Assembly (NCBI RefSeq): GCF_022095695.1
Contig: NZ_JAIFZM010000014.1
Coordinates: forward strand, 30,577 to 94,576
DNA from: Oceanobacillus jordanicus
GTDB lineage: Bacteria; Bacillota; Bacilli; Bacillales; Amphibacillaceae
Direction: 5' to 3'
DNA length: 64,000 nt
The notes beneath the pieces are model-generated. The model had not been told where the DNA came from. It saw only the letters and a list, made by a program, of their open reading frames with translations, and did not search any database. A program made the translations under genes and the position numbers. This document shows, one piece after another, positions 25,821 to 36,911 of the stretch. How positions within the stretch are numbered: position 1 is the first letter of the stretch; the number at the start of each line of letters is the position of its first letter.

Positions 25821-26798
25821 ATGTTTGAGCATTATAGTGTATTAAAGCAAGAAACAATAGAAGGATTGGCAATAAAAGCTACTGGTACATACGTTGATTG
25901 TACAGTCGGTGGCGGAGGGCATTCGGAAAGTATTGCATCACAGCTTCAAGAGGGTGGACGATTAATTGCCTTTGATCAGGACGAGGATGCTTTGCAGGCA
26001 GCCAAAGAAAGACTTTCAGCTTATAAAGATCGTATTTTGTTTATCCATTCAAATTTTAGTGGACTAGAACAAGCATTAATGGACCACGGAATAAACGAAG
26101 TGGATGGCATCTTATTTGACCTAGGTGTGTCTTCTCCACAGTTAGACCGAGGCGAGAGAGGGTTCAGTTACCAACATGACGCGGTCTTAGACATGAGAAT
26201 GGATCAGAATAGTGAGCTAAATGCTTATGAAATTATTAATAACTGGCCTTATCAAAACCTCGTCTCCATCTTTTTTAAATATGGTGAGGAGAAATTTTCT
26301 AAGCAGATTGCCCGTAAGATCGAACGGCATCGTGAAGAAAAGCCAATTGAAACAACACATGAGCTAGTAGAAATCATTAAAGAAGGAATTCCAGCTGCAA
26401 CCCGCCGTAAAGGTGGACATCCTGCTAAACGCGTATTTCAAGCGCTTCGGATAGCAGTAAACGATGAATTGCAAGTCTTTAATGATGCGCTGCACCAGGC
26501 AGCAAGAATGACAAGCTTGCACGGAAGAATTGTGGTTATTACCTTCCATTCACTTGAAGACAGATTATGTAAGCAAGCATTTAAGAAATGGAGCACCGCA
26601 AAACCTACACCGCGGAATCTGCCAATTGTTCCAGAGTCTCATGAGGCACCATTTAAGGTTATAACTAGAAAACCTGTGATTGCGGGTGACCAAGAACTTG
26701 AAGCGAACCGCAGGTCACGTTCTGCAAAACTACGAATTATTGAAAAAGTAAAGGCTTGGGATGAATCATTTAACTATGAGGAAGGGTGGAAAAAATAA
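25821..26798 (+). CDS. rsmH: 16S rRNA (cytosine1402-N4)-methyltransferase RsmH (MraW)
   Basis: RsmH methylates N4 of C1402 in the 16S rRNA decoding centre. The SAM-binding motif is [13 protein letters not shown] (about 30-42). [20 protein letters not shown] near residues 97-116 is a family signature. ATG 25821 follows AGGTGG with good spacing; a GTG at 25812 lies inside that site. The product is 325 aa. Its TAA overlaps the ftsL ATG by one base, implying translational coupling. Confidence 0.97.
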   Translation: MFEHYSVLKQETIEGLAIKATGTYVDCTVGGGGHSESIASQLQEGGRLIAFDQDEDALQAAKERLSAYKDRILFIHSNFSGLEQALMDHGINEVDGILFDLGVSSPQLDRGERGFSYQHDAVLDMRMDQNSELNAYEIINNWPYQNLVSIFFKYGEEKFSKQIARKIERHREEKPIETTHELVEIIKEGIPAATRRKGGHPAKRVFQALRIAVNDELQVFNDALHQAARMTSLHGRIVVITFHSLEDRLCKQAFKKWSTAKPTPRNLPIVPESHEAPFKVITRKPVIAGDQELEANRRSRSAKLRIIEKVKAWDESFNYEEGWKK

Positions 26799-27178
26799 TG
26801 AGCGCAAATCATGCACGTCAATGGCAACAGCCAAGGACCCAGCAAAGACCGGAAAAACAAGAAAAAGTTGCAGTAAAAGTTCAACGGCAAGGTTGGATTA
26901 CAAAGGGAGAAAAAGTAATCTATTCGGCAGTAGGAGCAATGTTAATTGCAACTGGCATATTTGTCGTTTCCTTCTCATCCAGTACTGATGCATTAAACCG
27001 TGACATGCAAAGGTTAGAAAAAACAGTACAAACACAGCAAACGACCAATGAAGGGTTGCTTTTTGAAATGAAGGAATTAAGCAGGCCTGAACGTATCACC
27101 AAAATTGCAGAAGAAAATGGGCTAAAAATACAAAATACACAAGTGAAACAAACAACTGCCTATAATGAAACTGAGTAA
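26798..27178 (+). CDS. ftsL: Cell division protein FtsL
   Basis: FtsL is a bitopic divisome protein that partners DivIC and DivIB and is unstable and rate-limiting in B. subtilis. The 126-residue product has a basic Gln-rich cytoplasmic tail, one membrane helix (about 43-62) and an extracellular leucine-zipper-like coiled coil (about 63-110). ATG 26798 overlaps the rsmH stop and follows GAAGGGTGG. Sequence conservation is low, as usual for FtsL, so identity rests on topology and position between rsmH and pbpB. Confidence 0.92.
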   Translation: MSANHARQWQQPRTQQRPEKQEKVAVKVQRQGWITKGEKVIYSAVGAMLIATGIFVVSFSSSTDALNRDMQRLEKTVQTQQTTNEGLLFEMKELSRPERITKIAEENGLKIQNTQVKQTTAYNETE

Positions 27179-27193
27179 TCAGGAGAGAAAGTT

Positions 27194-29419
27194 ATGAAAA
27201 AAAACCGTACAACACATTTCATGGCTGGTATTCTCATCATTATTTTTGTCGGTGCTTTCTTGCTTTTAACGGGTAGATTTCTCTATATCCAGGCTACTGG
27301 TGAAATAAATGATGTTTCATTAGAAGAATGGGCAGAACAGAAACGGACCTCTTCTTATACAATGGCAGCGGAACGAGGGAAGATTTTCGACAATAATGGC
27401 ATGATGTTGGCATATGACAGACCGACTTTTCGTATGTACGCAATTCTTGATGAAGCTTATACTGGGGAATCGGAAGAGCCCAAGCATGTGGTAGATCCGG
27501 AGAAAACAGCAGAGGAGCTAGCACCATTATTGGATGTTGAGGAAGAAGAACTGCTGGAAAGCTTAAAGAGCGGGATAGAAAAGGACCGTTTTCAGGTCGA
27601 GTTCGGAAATGCCGGGAAAGAGTTATCCCAACAAAAAAAGGATGAAATTGCTGCGAAAAACCTTCCAGGAATTAAATTTGAAGAAGAGGCGCTACGTTAT
27701 TATCCAAATGGCATGTTCGCATCACAGGTGATTGGATTTGCCAGAGATACGGAAGTAGAAGATGAAGACGGCAATATTGTGCACGAAATTAAGGGGATTG
27801 CCGGTATGGAAAAAGTGATGGATGATATACTTAAAGGTACTGATGGTCAAATCTCTTACCAGCGGGATAAATACAATAAAAAGCTACTAGACCCAAGTGA
27901 AGTGGTCACAAAGCCGCAAGACGGTGATGACATCTATTTAACTATCGACCAAAAAATTCAAACACTACTTGAGGATGCGATGACACAAGTAGATTCGAAG
28001 TACAGTCCGGAAAGAATGAGTGCTGTCGTCATGAATCCAAAGACCGGTGAAATCGTGGCAATGAGTAACCGCCCAAGTTATAACCCTAATGATCCTAGCA
28101 ATGTGGAAAACTGGTATAACGATGTGGTCTCCACACCATTTGAACCGGGTTCCACCGTTAAGATGTTTACATGGGCAGCTGCAATTGAGGAAGGTGTTTA
28201 TAATGGAGAGGAAGGGTATGAATCTGGTAGCTACCAACCAAATAAACAAATAAAAGCGATTAATGACCATAACGGTGGTGCAGGCTGGGGGACGATTTCA
28301 TATGACGTGGGATTCCAGCGATCTTCTAACGTAGCTGCAGCCAAATTAGCCTGGGAGAAGGTTGGGCCAGATAAATTCCTGGAATATCTAAAAGCCTTTC
28401 AGTTTGATAAAGAGACGGGGATAGATTTACCTGGAGAAGTAAAGGGAGAGATCCTTTACAATTGGCCATTAGAGAAAATTACTTCTTCTTTCGGTCAAGG
28501 AAGTACAATGACACCAATACAACAGATGAAAGCAGCTACGGCAATTGCTAATAATGGGGAAATGCTCCAACCTTATGTGATTAAAAAAATTGTTGACCCC
28601 GATACTGGTGAGACAGTTGAAGAAAAATCGAAAAATGTAGTGGGCAACCCGATATCTGAGGAAACAGCAGACCATGTTTTAAAATTACTTGAAACAGTTG
28701 TAAATGGGGAACATGGAACAGGAAAAATGTACAAGCTTGACGATTACACCATTGGTGGTAAAACGGGAACAGCGCAAATACCGAATGATAAACCAGGTGG
28801 CGGAGCTTATATGAGCGGAAATGAAAATCATGTCTTTTCTTTCCTAGGTATGGCACCAATTGATGACCCACAATTAATGATGTATGTCTCAGTTAAGCAA
28901 CCTGAATTAGAACCAACCGAGTCAGGATCAGACCCAGTTTCTTTCATTTTTAAAAATGTTATGGAAAACGGCTTACATTATTTGAATATAAGTCCAGATA
29001 ACGAAAAAACAGAAGAAACGCAGCAAATGAAGGTTCCTAAGTTAGTAGGTGAAAACGTAAGCGACGTACAAAAGACCCTCGAGAAAAACGGTATACGTAC
29101 TACAGCAGTAGGAAAAGGCGAAGTAGTTGCTGCTAGTGTGAAAGAAGGAGAAAGTATTCTGGCACATGACCATGTCATTCTAGTTACGGAAAATCCAGAA
29201 ATGCCAAAAGTCATAGGCTGGTCTTTACGTGAGGTGCTACAGCTTACTAACATGCTAGAGTTGAAAACAGAAACGTCAGGCAGTGGATTTGTCGTTACAC
29301 AATCTATTAAGGCAGGCACTGCGCTTAAAAAAGAAGATTCCTTAAGTGTCGAATTGCTTCCACCAAATGAGCAGCAAGAAGAGGAAGGTGCAGGAGAAAC
29401 GGAGCAAGAAGAGGAATAA
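27194..29419 (+). CDS. pbpB: Penicillin-binding protein 2B (septal transpeptidase)
   Basis: PBP2B is the essential class B transpeptidase of the divisome that cross-links septal peptidoglycan. It has an N-terminal helix (about 7-29) and a PBP dimer domain. The transpeptidase active serine is S320 in PGSTVKM, with SSN near 376 and K523-T-G. Two C-terminal PASTA domains follow (about 612-725). The acidic tail EEEGAGETEQEEE is longer than usual. At 741 aa the protein is otherwise typical. AGGAGAG precedes ATG 27194. Confidence 0.96.
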   Translation: MKKNRTTHFMAGILIIIFVGAFLLLTGRFLYIQATGEINDVSLEEWAEQKRTSSYTMAAERGKIFDNNGMMLAYDRPTFRMYAILDEAYTGESEEPKHVVDPEKTAEELAPLLDVEEEELLESLKSGIEKDRFQVEFGNAGKELSQQKKDEIAAKNLPGIKFEEEALRYYPNGMFASQVIGFARDTEVEDEDGNIVHEIKGIAGMEKVMDDILKGTDGQISYQRDKYNKKLLDPSEVVTKPQDGDDIYLTIDQKIQTLLEDAMTQVDSKYSPERMSAVVMNPKTGEIVAMSNRPSYNPNDPSNVENWYNDVVSTPFEPGSTVKMFTWAAAIEEGVYNGEEGYESGSYQPNKQIKAINDHNGGAGWGTISYDVGFQRSSNVAAAKLAWEKVGPDKFLEYLKAFQFDKETGIDLPGEVKGEILYNWPLEKITSSFGQGSTMTPIQQMKAATAIANNGEMLQPYVIKKIVDPDTGETVEEKSKNVVGNPISEETADHVLKLLETVVNGEHGTGKMYKLDDYTIGGKTGTAQIPNDKPGGGAYMSGNENHVFSFLGMAPIDDPQLMMYVSVKQPELEPTESGSDPVSFIFKNVMENGLHYLNISPDNEKTEETQQMKVPKLVGENVSDVQKTLEKNGIRTTAVGKGEVVAASVKEGESILAHDHVILVTENPEMPKVIGWSLREVLQLTNMLELKTETSGSGFVVTQSIKAGTALKKEDSLSVELLPPNEQQEEEGAGETEQEEE

Positions 29420-29438
29420 GCAATAACATGAAACAGTG

Positions 29439-29466
29439 TTCTATTCTAATTTTACAATCATATAGT
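29439..29466 (+). promoter_or_regulatory. Possible sigma-E promoter for spoVD
   Basis: TTCTATT (29439-29445), 13 bp, CATATAGT (29459-29466). The -10 matches 6 of 8 positions of the sigma-E consensus CATACAMT. In B. subtilis spoVD is mother-cell specific, which makes the site plausible. The spacer is slightly short. Confidence 0.35.
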
Positions 29467-29500
29467 GGATACAAGCCTACCTATGAAAAGGGGATGGAAA

Positions 29501-31432
29501 ATGAAACGCGTATCCACTGTGACTGTAAAAAAACGAATCGTTACTGTTTTTCTTTTTGGTTTACTTATTTTTAGTATTATTGATATTAGACTAGGTTATG
29601 TTCAATTTATCATAGGTGACAAACTAGTTGGACAAGCCAATGATCTATGGACGAGAGACATTGTGTTCGAACCTGAGAGGGGACAAATCGTAGATACGGA
29701 CGGAGAGGTATTAGCGGATAATGTTACAGCTCCCTCTATCGTAGCAGTACCTAGACAGATTAGTGATCCAGAAGAGACGGCAGAGAAGTTGGCGGGCGTT
29801 TTAGATGTTTCAAAAGATAAAGTGCTTGCAGATATAACGAAAAATGCCTCAAGTGTAAATCTTCGTCCAGAGGGAATTAAAATTAGTGAGAAACAGGAGC
29901 TTGCTATACGAACTTTAAATATGGATGGGATATATTTAGCAAAGGATTCTAAAAGACATTATCCAAATGGAGAAGACCTTTCCCATGTTCTAGGCTTTGC
30001 TGGTATTGACAACCAAGGCCTAATGGGCTTGGAGCTCTACTATGATGATAAGCTTAAAGGAGAGGAAGGAAGTCTGTCGTTTTACTCAGATGCTAAGGGG
30101 AGGCGGCTGGATAGTTTAGCAGATGTATATACACCGCCAGAAGACGGACTTAACCTAAAAACCACAATTAACTCAAAAGTACAGACAATTATAGAACGGG
30201 AACTAGATCTCGCTGTTTCAAAATATAGTCCAGATGGGGCGCTTGCTATAGCGGTAAACCCCAAAACAGGTGGTATTCTTGGAATGAGTTCCCGTCCCAA
30301 TTTCCACCCGGAAAATTACCAGGATGTAGACTCCAACATTTTTGACCGAAACCTACCCATTTGGAGTACCTATGAGCCTGGATCAACTTTTAAAATCATT
30401 ACGTTGGCAGCTGCTTTAGAAGAGGCAGTAGTAGACTTGGAAGAGGATGAATTCAACGATGATGGATCGATTAGTGTTGACGGAAGTGAACTTCATTGCT
30501 GGAAAAGCGGCGGCCACGGTAATCAAACATATCTTGAAGTGGTACAAAACTCCTGTAACCCCGGGTTTGTGACTCTAGGCCAGAAGCTCGGAAAAGAAAA
30601 GCTTTTTTCTTATATCGATCAATTTGGATTTGGAGAAAAGACTGGAATTGATTTGCAGGGTGAAGGTAATGGGATCTTGTTTGCAGAAGATCGAGTTGGA
30701 CCTGTGGAGCTTGCCACTACTGCATTTGGGCAAGGTGTATCTGTGACCCCAATTCAGCAGGTTATGGCAGTAGCCGCATCTGTAAATGGGGGCTATTTAT
30801 ATGAACCTTATCTCGCTGAATCATGGATTGACCCAAAAACAAATAAAATTGTAGAAACACATGAACCGAATGTTAAAAGAAAAGTCATTTCCGAGGAAAC
30901 ATCCGAGGAGGTCCGTAACGCGCTTGAAAGTGTTGTTGCGCAAGGTACAGGCCGGCCTGCATATGTGGATGGATATCGTGTCGGTGGGAAAACCGGTACT
31001 GCACAGAAAGTAGGACCTGACGGAAGATATATGGAAAATAACTACGTAGTTTCTTTTATAGGATTTGCCCCAGCAGATGATCCAGAAATGGTTGTTTATG
31101 TGGCAGTTGATAATCCTAAAGACACGGTCCAGTTTGGTGGTGTGGTAGCAGCGCCAATTGTTGGGCGAATTATTGGTGATAGTCTTCAGGCTATGGAAGT
31201 TGAGCCACGTACAGGTGGAATGGACAAAGAATATCTCTGGCCAGAAGAGCCGAAAGTAGAAGTACCAGATTTAATTGGTTTAACGAAAGAAGAATTAGCC
31301 GAATATATGACAAACCTATCCATTGAAACAAGTGGAGAAGGCGAGTATATTATTGATCAGGCACCGGCTCCTGGTACAAAGGTAGAGCAAGGGTCTAAAA
31401 TGAGGATCTATTTATCCGAAAAAGATCGTTAA
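29501..31432 (+). CDS. spoVD: Stage V sporulation protein D (cortex PBP, SpoVD)
   Basis: SpoVD is a class B PBP that cross-links spore cortex peptidoglycan, working with SpoVE in the mother-cell-derived membrane. It has an N-terminal helix (about 13-32) and a dimer domain. The transpeptidase carries S295 in PGSTFKI and K497-T-G. One C-terminal PASTA domain (about 585-643) distinguishes it from PBP2B, which has two. ATG 29501 follows AAAAGGGGATGG; the frame from 29465 is longer but not conserved. The product is 643 aa. Confidence 0.95.
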   Translation: MKRVSTVTVKKRIVTVFLFGLLIFSIIDIRLGYVQFIIGDKLVGQANDLWTRDIVFEPERGQIVDTDGEVLADNVTAPSIVAVPRQISDPEETAEKLAGVLDVSKDKVLADITKNASSVNLRPEGIKISEKQELAIRTLNMDGIYLAKDSKRHYPNGEDLSHVLGFAGIDNQGLMGLELYYDDKLKGEEGSLSFYSDAKGRRLDSLADVYTPPEDGLNLKTTINSKVQTIIERELDLAVSKYSPDGALAIAVNPKTGGILGMSSRPNFHPENYQDVDSNIFDRNLPIWSTYEPGSTFKIITLAAALEEAVVDLEEDEFNDDGSISVDGSELHCWKSGGHGNQTYLEVVQNSCNPGFVTLGQKLGKEKLFSYIDQFGFGEKTGIDLQGEGNGILFAEDRVGPVELATTAFGQGVSVTPIQQVMAVAASVNGGYLYEPYLAESWIDPKTNKIVETHEPNVKRKVISEETSEEVRNALESVVAQGTGRPAYVDGYRVGGKTGTAQKVGPDGRYMENNYVVSFIGFAPADDPEMVVYVAVDNPKDTVQFGGVVAAPIVGRIIGDSLQAMEVEPRTGGMDKEYLWPEEPKVEVPDLIGLTKEELAEYMTNLSIETSGEGEYIIDQAPAPGTKVEQGSKMRIYLSEKDR

Positions 31433-31445
31433 ACGAAAAAAAATT

Positions 31446-31562
31446 TGCTATAATGGTTACGCATGAAAAAATCTAGCATAATGCTTTATGGGGGATAGCT
31501 AGGCGATCCCTTTATTTCATTAAATAAATTGCAATTAAATAAGAGGGTGGTGACACCCTCTT
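31446..31562 (+). promoter_or_regulatory. Extended -10 promoter and structured leader of murE
   Basis: TGCTATAAT (31446-31454) is a perfect extended -10 just after the spoVD stop. The leader then holds two hairpins: GGGAT/ATCCC (31492-31510), and a 9 bp stem AAGAGGGTG/CACCCTCTT with a GTGA (GNRA-type) tetraloop (31541-31562). Neither has a T tract, so they look like mRNA-structure elements rather than terminators. Confidence 0.5.
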
Positions 31563-31621
31563 AAATTTGAATGTTACTGAGAATACATATGTAGGACATT
31601 ACGAATGATAGGATGTTAGTT

Positions 31622-33097
31622 ATGAGATTAGAGGAATTATTAGAAGAAATACCTTTTTACCATGCAAGTGCTTCTTTGGAAGGCATACAGATTGATTCTA
31701 TAGAAATGGATTCAAGGGTTAACAGTCCAAATAGTTTGTTTGTTTGTATATCAGGATATACACAGGATGGTCATGACTTTGTTGACCAGGCGATTTCAAA
31801 TGGAGCCATTGCTATAATTGCTGAGAAACCAGTCAAGACCAATGTGCCAGTAATAATGGTTAGAGACACTGCCAGGGTAATGTCTATGCTTGCTGTTCGT
31901 TTTTATCATAATCCAACGAGGACACTACCACTGATTGGTGTAACCGGCACGAACGGGAAAACGACAGTTACGTACTTGCTTGAAACCATTTTTAACAAGA
32001 ATAAGCAGAAAACTGGAGTCATTGGCACGATTCAAATGAAAATTGGTGACGAAACATATCCTGTTAATAATACAACACCAGATTCGTTAAGTTTACAGAG
32101 ATTTTTTAGCAAGATGCTCCATAAGGAAGTAGAGCAGGCAATCATGGAAGTTTCCTCCCATGCTTTGGATATGGGACGTGTACATGGTTGTGAATTTGAT
32201 GTTGCCATTTTCACCAACCTTTCACAAGATCATTTGGATTATCATAAAGATATAGATGATTATTTACGTGCCAAAAGTCTTTTGTTTGCTCAGTTAGGGA
32301 ATACTTATGCAAAACACCATCCTAAATTTGCAGTATTAAATGAAGATGATCCAGCCAGTAGTGTATTAAAGCGTAGCACTGCCCAAAATGTCTTAACCTA
32401 TTCTTGTAAAAAAGAGGCAGATGTAACAGCAAAAGACATTCGCTTAGATGCAGGTGGTACTTCGTTTACTTTAAGAACACCGGTTGGTGACATTGAAATT
32501 AATTCCAAGCTAATCGGAATGTTCAATGTTTATAATATGCTTGCTGCTAGCACAGCAGCTATTGCAAAAAATATTCCACTGGCTGTTATTAAAGATGCGC
32601 TTGAAAGCATAACAGGGGTAAACGGCAGATTTGAGCCTGTAGATGAAAAGCAAAACTATGCAGTAATTGTTGACTATGCACATACACCTGATTCTTTAGA
32701 GAATGTAATGCAAACAATCAAGGAATTTGCTGAGGGAAAAGTTTATGTAGTGGTAGGATGCGGTGGAGATCGTGATCGAACAAAACGCCCTCTAATGGCA
32801 GGAATCGCCCTTCATTATGCGGATCGGGCAATTTTTACATCAGACAATCCACGTACGGAAGACCCTGCGCAAATCCTAAAGGATATGACAACAGACTTGT
32901 CGAGAAACAAAGAAGATTATGATGTAATATCTGATAGAAAAGAAGCGATTGTGCATGCAATAAAACTTGCGCAAAAAGACGATATCATTCTAATTGCAGG
33001 AAAAGGCCACGAGACTTATCAACAAATTGGTCTTGTGAAATATGATTTTGATGACCGCGAAGTGGCAAGACATGCCATTAAGACAAAGGGGATTTAA
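31622..33097 (+). CDS. murE: UDP-MurNAc-L-Ala-D-Glu:meso-DAP ligase MurE
   Basis: MurE adds the third stem residue to the cytoplasmic peptidoglycan precursor. The ATP-binding GTNGKTT has K113. The DNPR motif at 408-411 is the signature for meso-diaminopimelate as substrate. ATG 31622 was chosen because GATAGG precedes it; the alternative ATG 31613 adds three residues. The product is 491 aa, normal. It has its own promoter region after spoVD, consistent with vegetative need versus sporulation-only spoVD. Confidence 0.96.
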   Translation: MRLEELLEEIPFYHASASLEGIQIDSIEMDSRVNSPNSLFVCISGYTQDGHDFVDQAISNGAIAIIAEKPVKTNVPVIMVRDTARVMSMLAVRFYHNPTRTLPLIGVTGTNGKTTVTYLLETIFNKNKQKTGVIGTIQMKIGDETYPVNNTTPDSLSLQRFFSKMLHKEVEQAIMEVSSHALDMGRVHGCEFDVAIFTNLSQDHLDYHKDIDDYLRAKSLLFAQLGNTYAKHHPKFAVLNEDDPASSVLKRSTAQNVLTYSCKKEADVTAKDIRLDAGGTSFTLRTPVGDIEINSKLIGMFNVYNMLAASTAAIAKNIPLAVIKDALESITGVNGRFEPVDEKQNYAVIVDYAHTPDSLENVMQTIKEFAEGKVYVVVGCGGDRDRTKRPLMAGIALHYADRAIFTSDNPRTEDPAQILKDMTTDLSRNKEDYDVISDRKEAIVHAIKLAQKDDIILIAGKGHETYQQIGLVKYDFDDREVARHAIKTKGI

Positions 33098-33099
33098 CC

Positions 33100-34452
33100 A
33101 TGTTGTTTACAACGGATTGGCTTGAGGAATTTCTCACTCCAATGACAGGAAGAAATAATCAATACGAAATATTTGAAGTAATGACAGATAGCCGAAAGAA
33201 TGCGAATAATGCATTGTTTATCCCACTTATAGGTGAAAATTTTGATGCTCATACCTACTTGGAACAAGCTGTGGAGAACGGAGCAGTCGCAACGATCTGG
33301 GACAAGGGCAAGCCATTACCAGAGAAGCTTGATCCCTCCATTGCCGTCTATATGGTAGAGGATACATTAATGACCTTGCAGCAAATCGCTTCAAAGTATA
33401 GAGATCTAGTAAATCCTAAAGTTATTGGGATTACAGGATCAAATGGGAAAACGACAACCAAGGATATGGTGGCTTCTATCATGAAAACCACTTTTATGAC
33501 CCATCATACCCAAGGGAATTTTAATAATCACATAGGGTTACCACTAACTATTCTTTCTATGAAGCGGGAGACAGAAGTTCTTGTATTAGAGATGGGAATG
33601 AGCCAGGCTGGAGAAATCGATACCTTAACACGTATCGCCCGCCCAGATTATGCCCTAATTACCAATATTGGTGAATCTCACATTGAGTATCTTGGTTCTA
33701 GAGAAGGAATAGCGAAGGCAAAATTAGAAATAGAAAATGGATTGAAAACTAATGGCATACTATTGTTGGATGGTGACGAGCCATTGCTTTCTTTCAAACA
33801 CAAGCATGCAAATGTTGTGACATGTGGTTTTGAGCCAGGTAATGAACATGTTATTACCTCGGTCCACATAAGTCATAATAAGACGGACTTCGAGGTGGAT
33901 GGTCAATCTTATACCATACCTCTACCAGGAAAGCACCATGCAAAAAATGCTGCTTTAGCGTTGTCTGTATGTGGAAAACTGGGTGTTACACAAGAATGCA
34001 TCCAGAAAGGGTTTCTGGACCTGGAAATGACCTCCATGCGTTTTCAACTTCTGGAAGGTAAACAGGATGTAGCAATTATTAATGATGCTTATAATGCTTC
34101 TGCAACTTCCATGAAGGCAGCAATTGAAGTAGTAAAGCAAATGGAAGGTTTTAAGAAGAAGGTTCTTGTTCTTGGTGACATATTAGAACTTGGTGATTAT
34201 GCAGAGGAACTGCATCGATCTGTAGCGGATGCAATTGAACCGCCTGTTGACACTGTGTATACCTATGGGGAGAGTGCCAATTGGATCTCATCTGAGCTTC
34301 AAAATAAAGGAACAGACATTGAGTTAGAGCATTTTACAACAAAGTCAGCCCTTATCAAAGCACTTCAACCATACTTAAATAAAGAAACACTTATTTTATT
34401 CAAAGCATCAAGAGGATTAAAGTTTGAAACAATGGTAGAGGCAATTAGCTAG
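33100..34452 (+). CDS. murF: UDP-MurNAc-tripeptide:D-Ala-D-Ala ligase MurF
   Basis: MurF attaches D-Ala-D-Ala to finish the UDP-MurNAc-pentapeptide. The P-loop GSNGKTT has K117, and [16 protein letters not shown] near 328-343 is family-typical. The product is 450 aa. AAAGGGGA precedes ATG 33100 and the gene follows murE by two bases. In B. subtilis murF lies elsewhere with ddl; its place here between murE and mraY is the more ancestral dcw order. Confidence 0.95.
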   Translation: MLFTTDWLEEFLTPMTGRNNQYEIFEVMTDSRKNANNALFIPLIGENFDAHTYLEQAVENGAVATIWDKGKPLPEKLDPSIAVYMVEDTLMTLQQIASKYRDLVNPKVIGITGSNGKTTTKDMVASIMKTTFMTHHTQGNFNNHIGLPLTILSMKRETEVLVLEMGMSQAGEIDTLTRIARPDYALITNIGESHIEYLGSREGIAKAKLEIENGLKTNGILLLDGDEPLLSFKHKHANVVTCGFEPGNEHVITSVHISHNKTDFEVDGQSYTIPLPGKHHAKNAALALSVCGKLGVTQECIQKGFLDLEMTSMRFQLLEGKQDVAIINDAYNASATSMKAAIEVVKQMEGFKKKVLVLGDILELGDYAEELHRSVADAIEPPVDTVYTYGESANWISSELQNKGTDIELEHFTTKSALIKALQPYLNKETLILFKASRGLKFETMVEAIS

Positions 34453-34492
34453 CCGCTACCGATGGACGGTTAATCTACAAGGAGGAAAAGTA

Positions 34493-35479
34493 GTGAAAAT
34501 TTCAATATTATTAATTACAATTGCAATAGCATTTTTAATCACCGTCCTTTTATCTCCGATATTTATTCCATTTTTAAGAAGATTAAAGTTTGGACAAAGC
34601 ATTAGAGAAGAAGGGCCAAAATCTCATCTCAAGAAAACAGGTACACCAACAATGGGTGGTCTTATGATTGTCTTTAGTGTTGTGATCACATCCATCATTA
34701 TGGCATTAAAAGCAGGTGCTGAAGGGATCGGTTATGAACTTTGGCTCTTAATTTTTGTTCTGCTTGGCTATGGACTACTCGGATTTTTGGATGACTTTAT
34801 TAAGGTAGCAATGAAGCGTAACCTTGGCTTAACATCAAAACAAAAAATGGCTGGTCAAATAATAATCGCACTTGTTTTTTATTTTATTTTACAGAGTCAG
34901 GGCTTTGATACATATATTCAAATCCCAGGCACCTCATTACAGTTTGAACTAGGGTGGGGCTATGCCATTCTTATAATTGTCATGTTAGTGGGCGCTTCAA
35001 ACGCTGTAAACTTAACAGACGGTTTAGATGGTTTGTTGGCTGGAACTGCTGCCATTGCGTTTGGAGCATTTGGTATTTTAGCATGGTACGGGTTCCCGCA
35101 AAATGAGGTTGCAATATTCTCGTTAGCAGTCGTCGGGGCGTTACTCGGTTTTCTAGTGTTTAACGCTCATCCCGCTAAAGTATTTATGGGAGACACTGGA
35201 TCCTTAGCTCTAGGTGGGGCAATTGCTGCTATCGCAATTTTAACTAAACTGGAAATAATTCTTGTTATTATTGGCGGGGTTTTTGTCATTGAAACACTCT
35301 CAGTCATAATTCAAGTAATTTCCTTTAAAACGACTGGTAAAAGAGTGTTCAAAATGAGTCCATTGCATCACCACTATGAATTACTCGGATGGTCTGAGTG
35401 GCGAGTAGTTACGACTTTCTGGCTTGTCGGGCTTGTTTTTGCCGCGCTTGGTATATATATAGAGGTGGGATTAAATTGA
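34493..35479 (+). CDS. mraY: Phospho-MurNAc-pentapeptide transferase MraY
   Basis: MraY transfers phospho-MurNAc-pentapeptide to undecaprenyl phosphate, making lipid I in the cytoplasmic membrane. About ten helices are visible in 328 aa. Hallmark motifs include [16 protein letters not shown] (about 43-58), [17 protein letters not shown] and the His cluster [13 protein letters not shown] near the C-terminus. Start is GTG 34493 with AAGGAGGAAAAG upstream. It overlaps the start of murD by four bases. Confidence 0.97.
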   Translation: MKISILLITIAIAFLITVLLSPIFIPFLRRLKFGQSIREEGPKSHLKKTGTPTMGGLMIVFSVVITSIIMALKAGAEGIGYELWLLIFVLLGYGLLGFLDDFIKVAMKRNLGLTSKQKMAGQIIIALVFYFILQSQGFDTYIQIPGTSLQFELGWGYAILIIVMLVGASNAVNLTDGLDGLLAGTAAIAFGAFGILAWYGFPQNEVAIFSLAVVGALLGFLVFNAHPAKVFMGDTGSLALGGAIAAIAILTKLEIILVIIGGVFVIETLSVIIQVISFKTTGKRVFKMSPLHHHYELLGWSEWRVVTTFWLVGLVFAALGIYIEVGLN

Positions 35480-36825
35480 AGCAGCTAACCGATTTTCCAT
35501 ATTCTAATGTATTGGTGCTTGGTTTAGCCAGGAGTGGAACGGCAGCTGCCAATGTACTACTTGAAAATAGTAAAAACGTCCGGATTAATGATATGAATGC
35601 AAGAGAAGACGACGAAACGGTTGAAGAGCTTAAGTCTAAAGGTGCTGAGGTGATATTAGGAACACACCCCCTTCATGTCCTTGATGGGGTAGATATCATT
35701 GTAAAAAACCCGGGGATCCCTTATGATAACATCATTTTGGCAGAAGCGATGAAGAGAGACATACCTATCATTACCGAAATTGAGCTTGCTGGACAATTAG
35801 CAGATGGGGAAATCATTGCGATAACTGGTTCAAATGGGAAAACCACTACCACAACATTAACAACTGAAATGCTTTCAGAAAGTAATTTAGCTGTTAAAGT
35901 AGCAGGTAATATCGGGTTGGTTGCTACGGAAATCGCTCAGACCGTCGAAAGTGACGAGTCACTTGTCTTAGAGCTCTCTTCTTTTCAATTACTCGGGATT
36001 CAACGATTTAAACCGAGTATTGCCGTGGTTCTTAATATTTTTGAGGCACACCTTGATTATCATAAAACGATGGAAAACTACATGGAGGCAAAATTTAATA
36101 TATTTCGGAATCAAACGGAAACCGATTATCTCGTTTATAATGCCGATGATACTAAAATTGTAACGGCAGTTGAAAATGCTCCTTCTCTAAAGGTACCTTT
36201 CTCTGTTACACAGCGCCTTTCTAACGGTGCTTGGATGGACCAAGACTATTTGTATTTCCGTGAAGAGAAAGTTGTGCCAGTGGCCGATATTGTGCTTGTC
36301 GGGGAGCATAACCTGGAGAATATTTTAGCGGCTATTGCAGCTGCAAAGTTACGCGGTGCTACAAATGAAGGAATTCACAAGGTGCTTACCACTTTTTCAG
36401 GTGTTAAACATCGTCTGCAATTCGTAGATAACATCAAACAAAGGCTGTTTTATAATGACTCTAAAGCAACGAACATGTTGGCAACACAAAAAGCACTCTC
36501 ATCCTTCAAGCAGCCTGTTATTCTGTTAGCAGGGGGGCTTGATAGAGGGAATGATTTTCAAGCGCTTTTGCCATATTTAAAAAATGTAAAAGGGTTGGTC
36601 GTCTTCGGACAAACCGCTGAAAAACTGAAAAAGCTGGGCGAACAGGCAGACATTACGAATATCGTATTTGCTGAGGATGTAGAGGATGCAGTTGTAAAAG
36701 CATACCAGGTTTCAGCAGAAGAAGATGTCATTTTATTATCACCAGCATGTGCAAGCTGGGATCAATATAGAACCTTTGAAGAAAGAGGTGACATGTTTAT
36801 ACAAGCCGTGCATAGACTGAAATAG
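35476..36825 (+). CDS. murD: UDP-MurNAc-L-Ala:D-Glu ligase MurD
   Basis: MurD adds D-glutamate to UDP-MurNAc-L-alanine. The N-terminal nucleotide-binding fold begins [10 protein letters not shown], and the P-loop GSNGKTT (118-124) has K122. NDSKATN and the C-terminal [12 protein letters not shown] are typical. TTG 35476 overlaps the mraY stop (TTGA) and follows GAGGTGGG. It gives a 449 aa protein with the family N-terminus; the longer frame from 35398 is a shadow of mraY. Confidence 0.96.
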   Translation: MKQLTDFPYSNVLVLGLARSGTAAANVLLENSKNVRINDMNAREDDETVEELKSKGAEVILGTHPLHVLDGVDIIVKNPGIPYDNIILAEAMKRDIPIITEIELAGQLADGEIIAITGSNGKTTTTTLTTEMLSESNLAVKVAGNIGLVATEIAQTVESDESLVLELSSFQLLGIQRFKPSIAVVLNIFEAHLDYHKTMENYMEAKFNIFRNQTETDYLVYNADDTKIVTAVENAPSLKVPFSVTQRLSNGAWMDQDYLYFREEKVVPVADIVLVGEHNLENILAAIAAAKLRGATNEGIHKVLTTFSGVKHRLQFVDNIKQRLFYNDSKATNMLATQKALSSFKQPVILLAGGLDRGNDFQALLPYLKNVKGLVVFGQTAEKLKKLGEQADITNIVFAEDVEDAVVKAYQVSAEEDVILLSPACASWDQYRTFEERGDMFIQAVHRLK

Positions 36826-36872
36826 GGGGCTTGTCTTAAACAGTCAAATTTAATCAACTAAATTGGTAGATA

Positions 36873-36910
36873 ACACCCCCGGTCTCATATAAGTAGAAGG
36901 GGTGTTTTTT
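36873..36910 (+). terminator. Terminator-like hairpin enclosing the spoVE ribosome-binding site
   Basis: ACACCCC (36873-36879) pairs with GGGGTGT (36899-36905), followed by five further T at 36906-36910. The right arm is also the spoVE Shine-Dalgarno (AAGGGGTG) and the T run abuts the TTG start. It may end the murD transcript, sequester spoVE translation, or both. Confidence 0.7.
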
Positions 36911-36911
36911 G

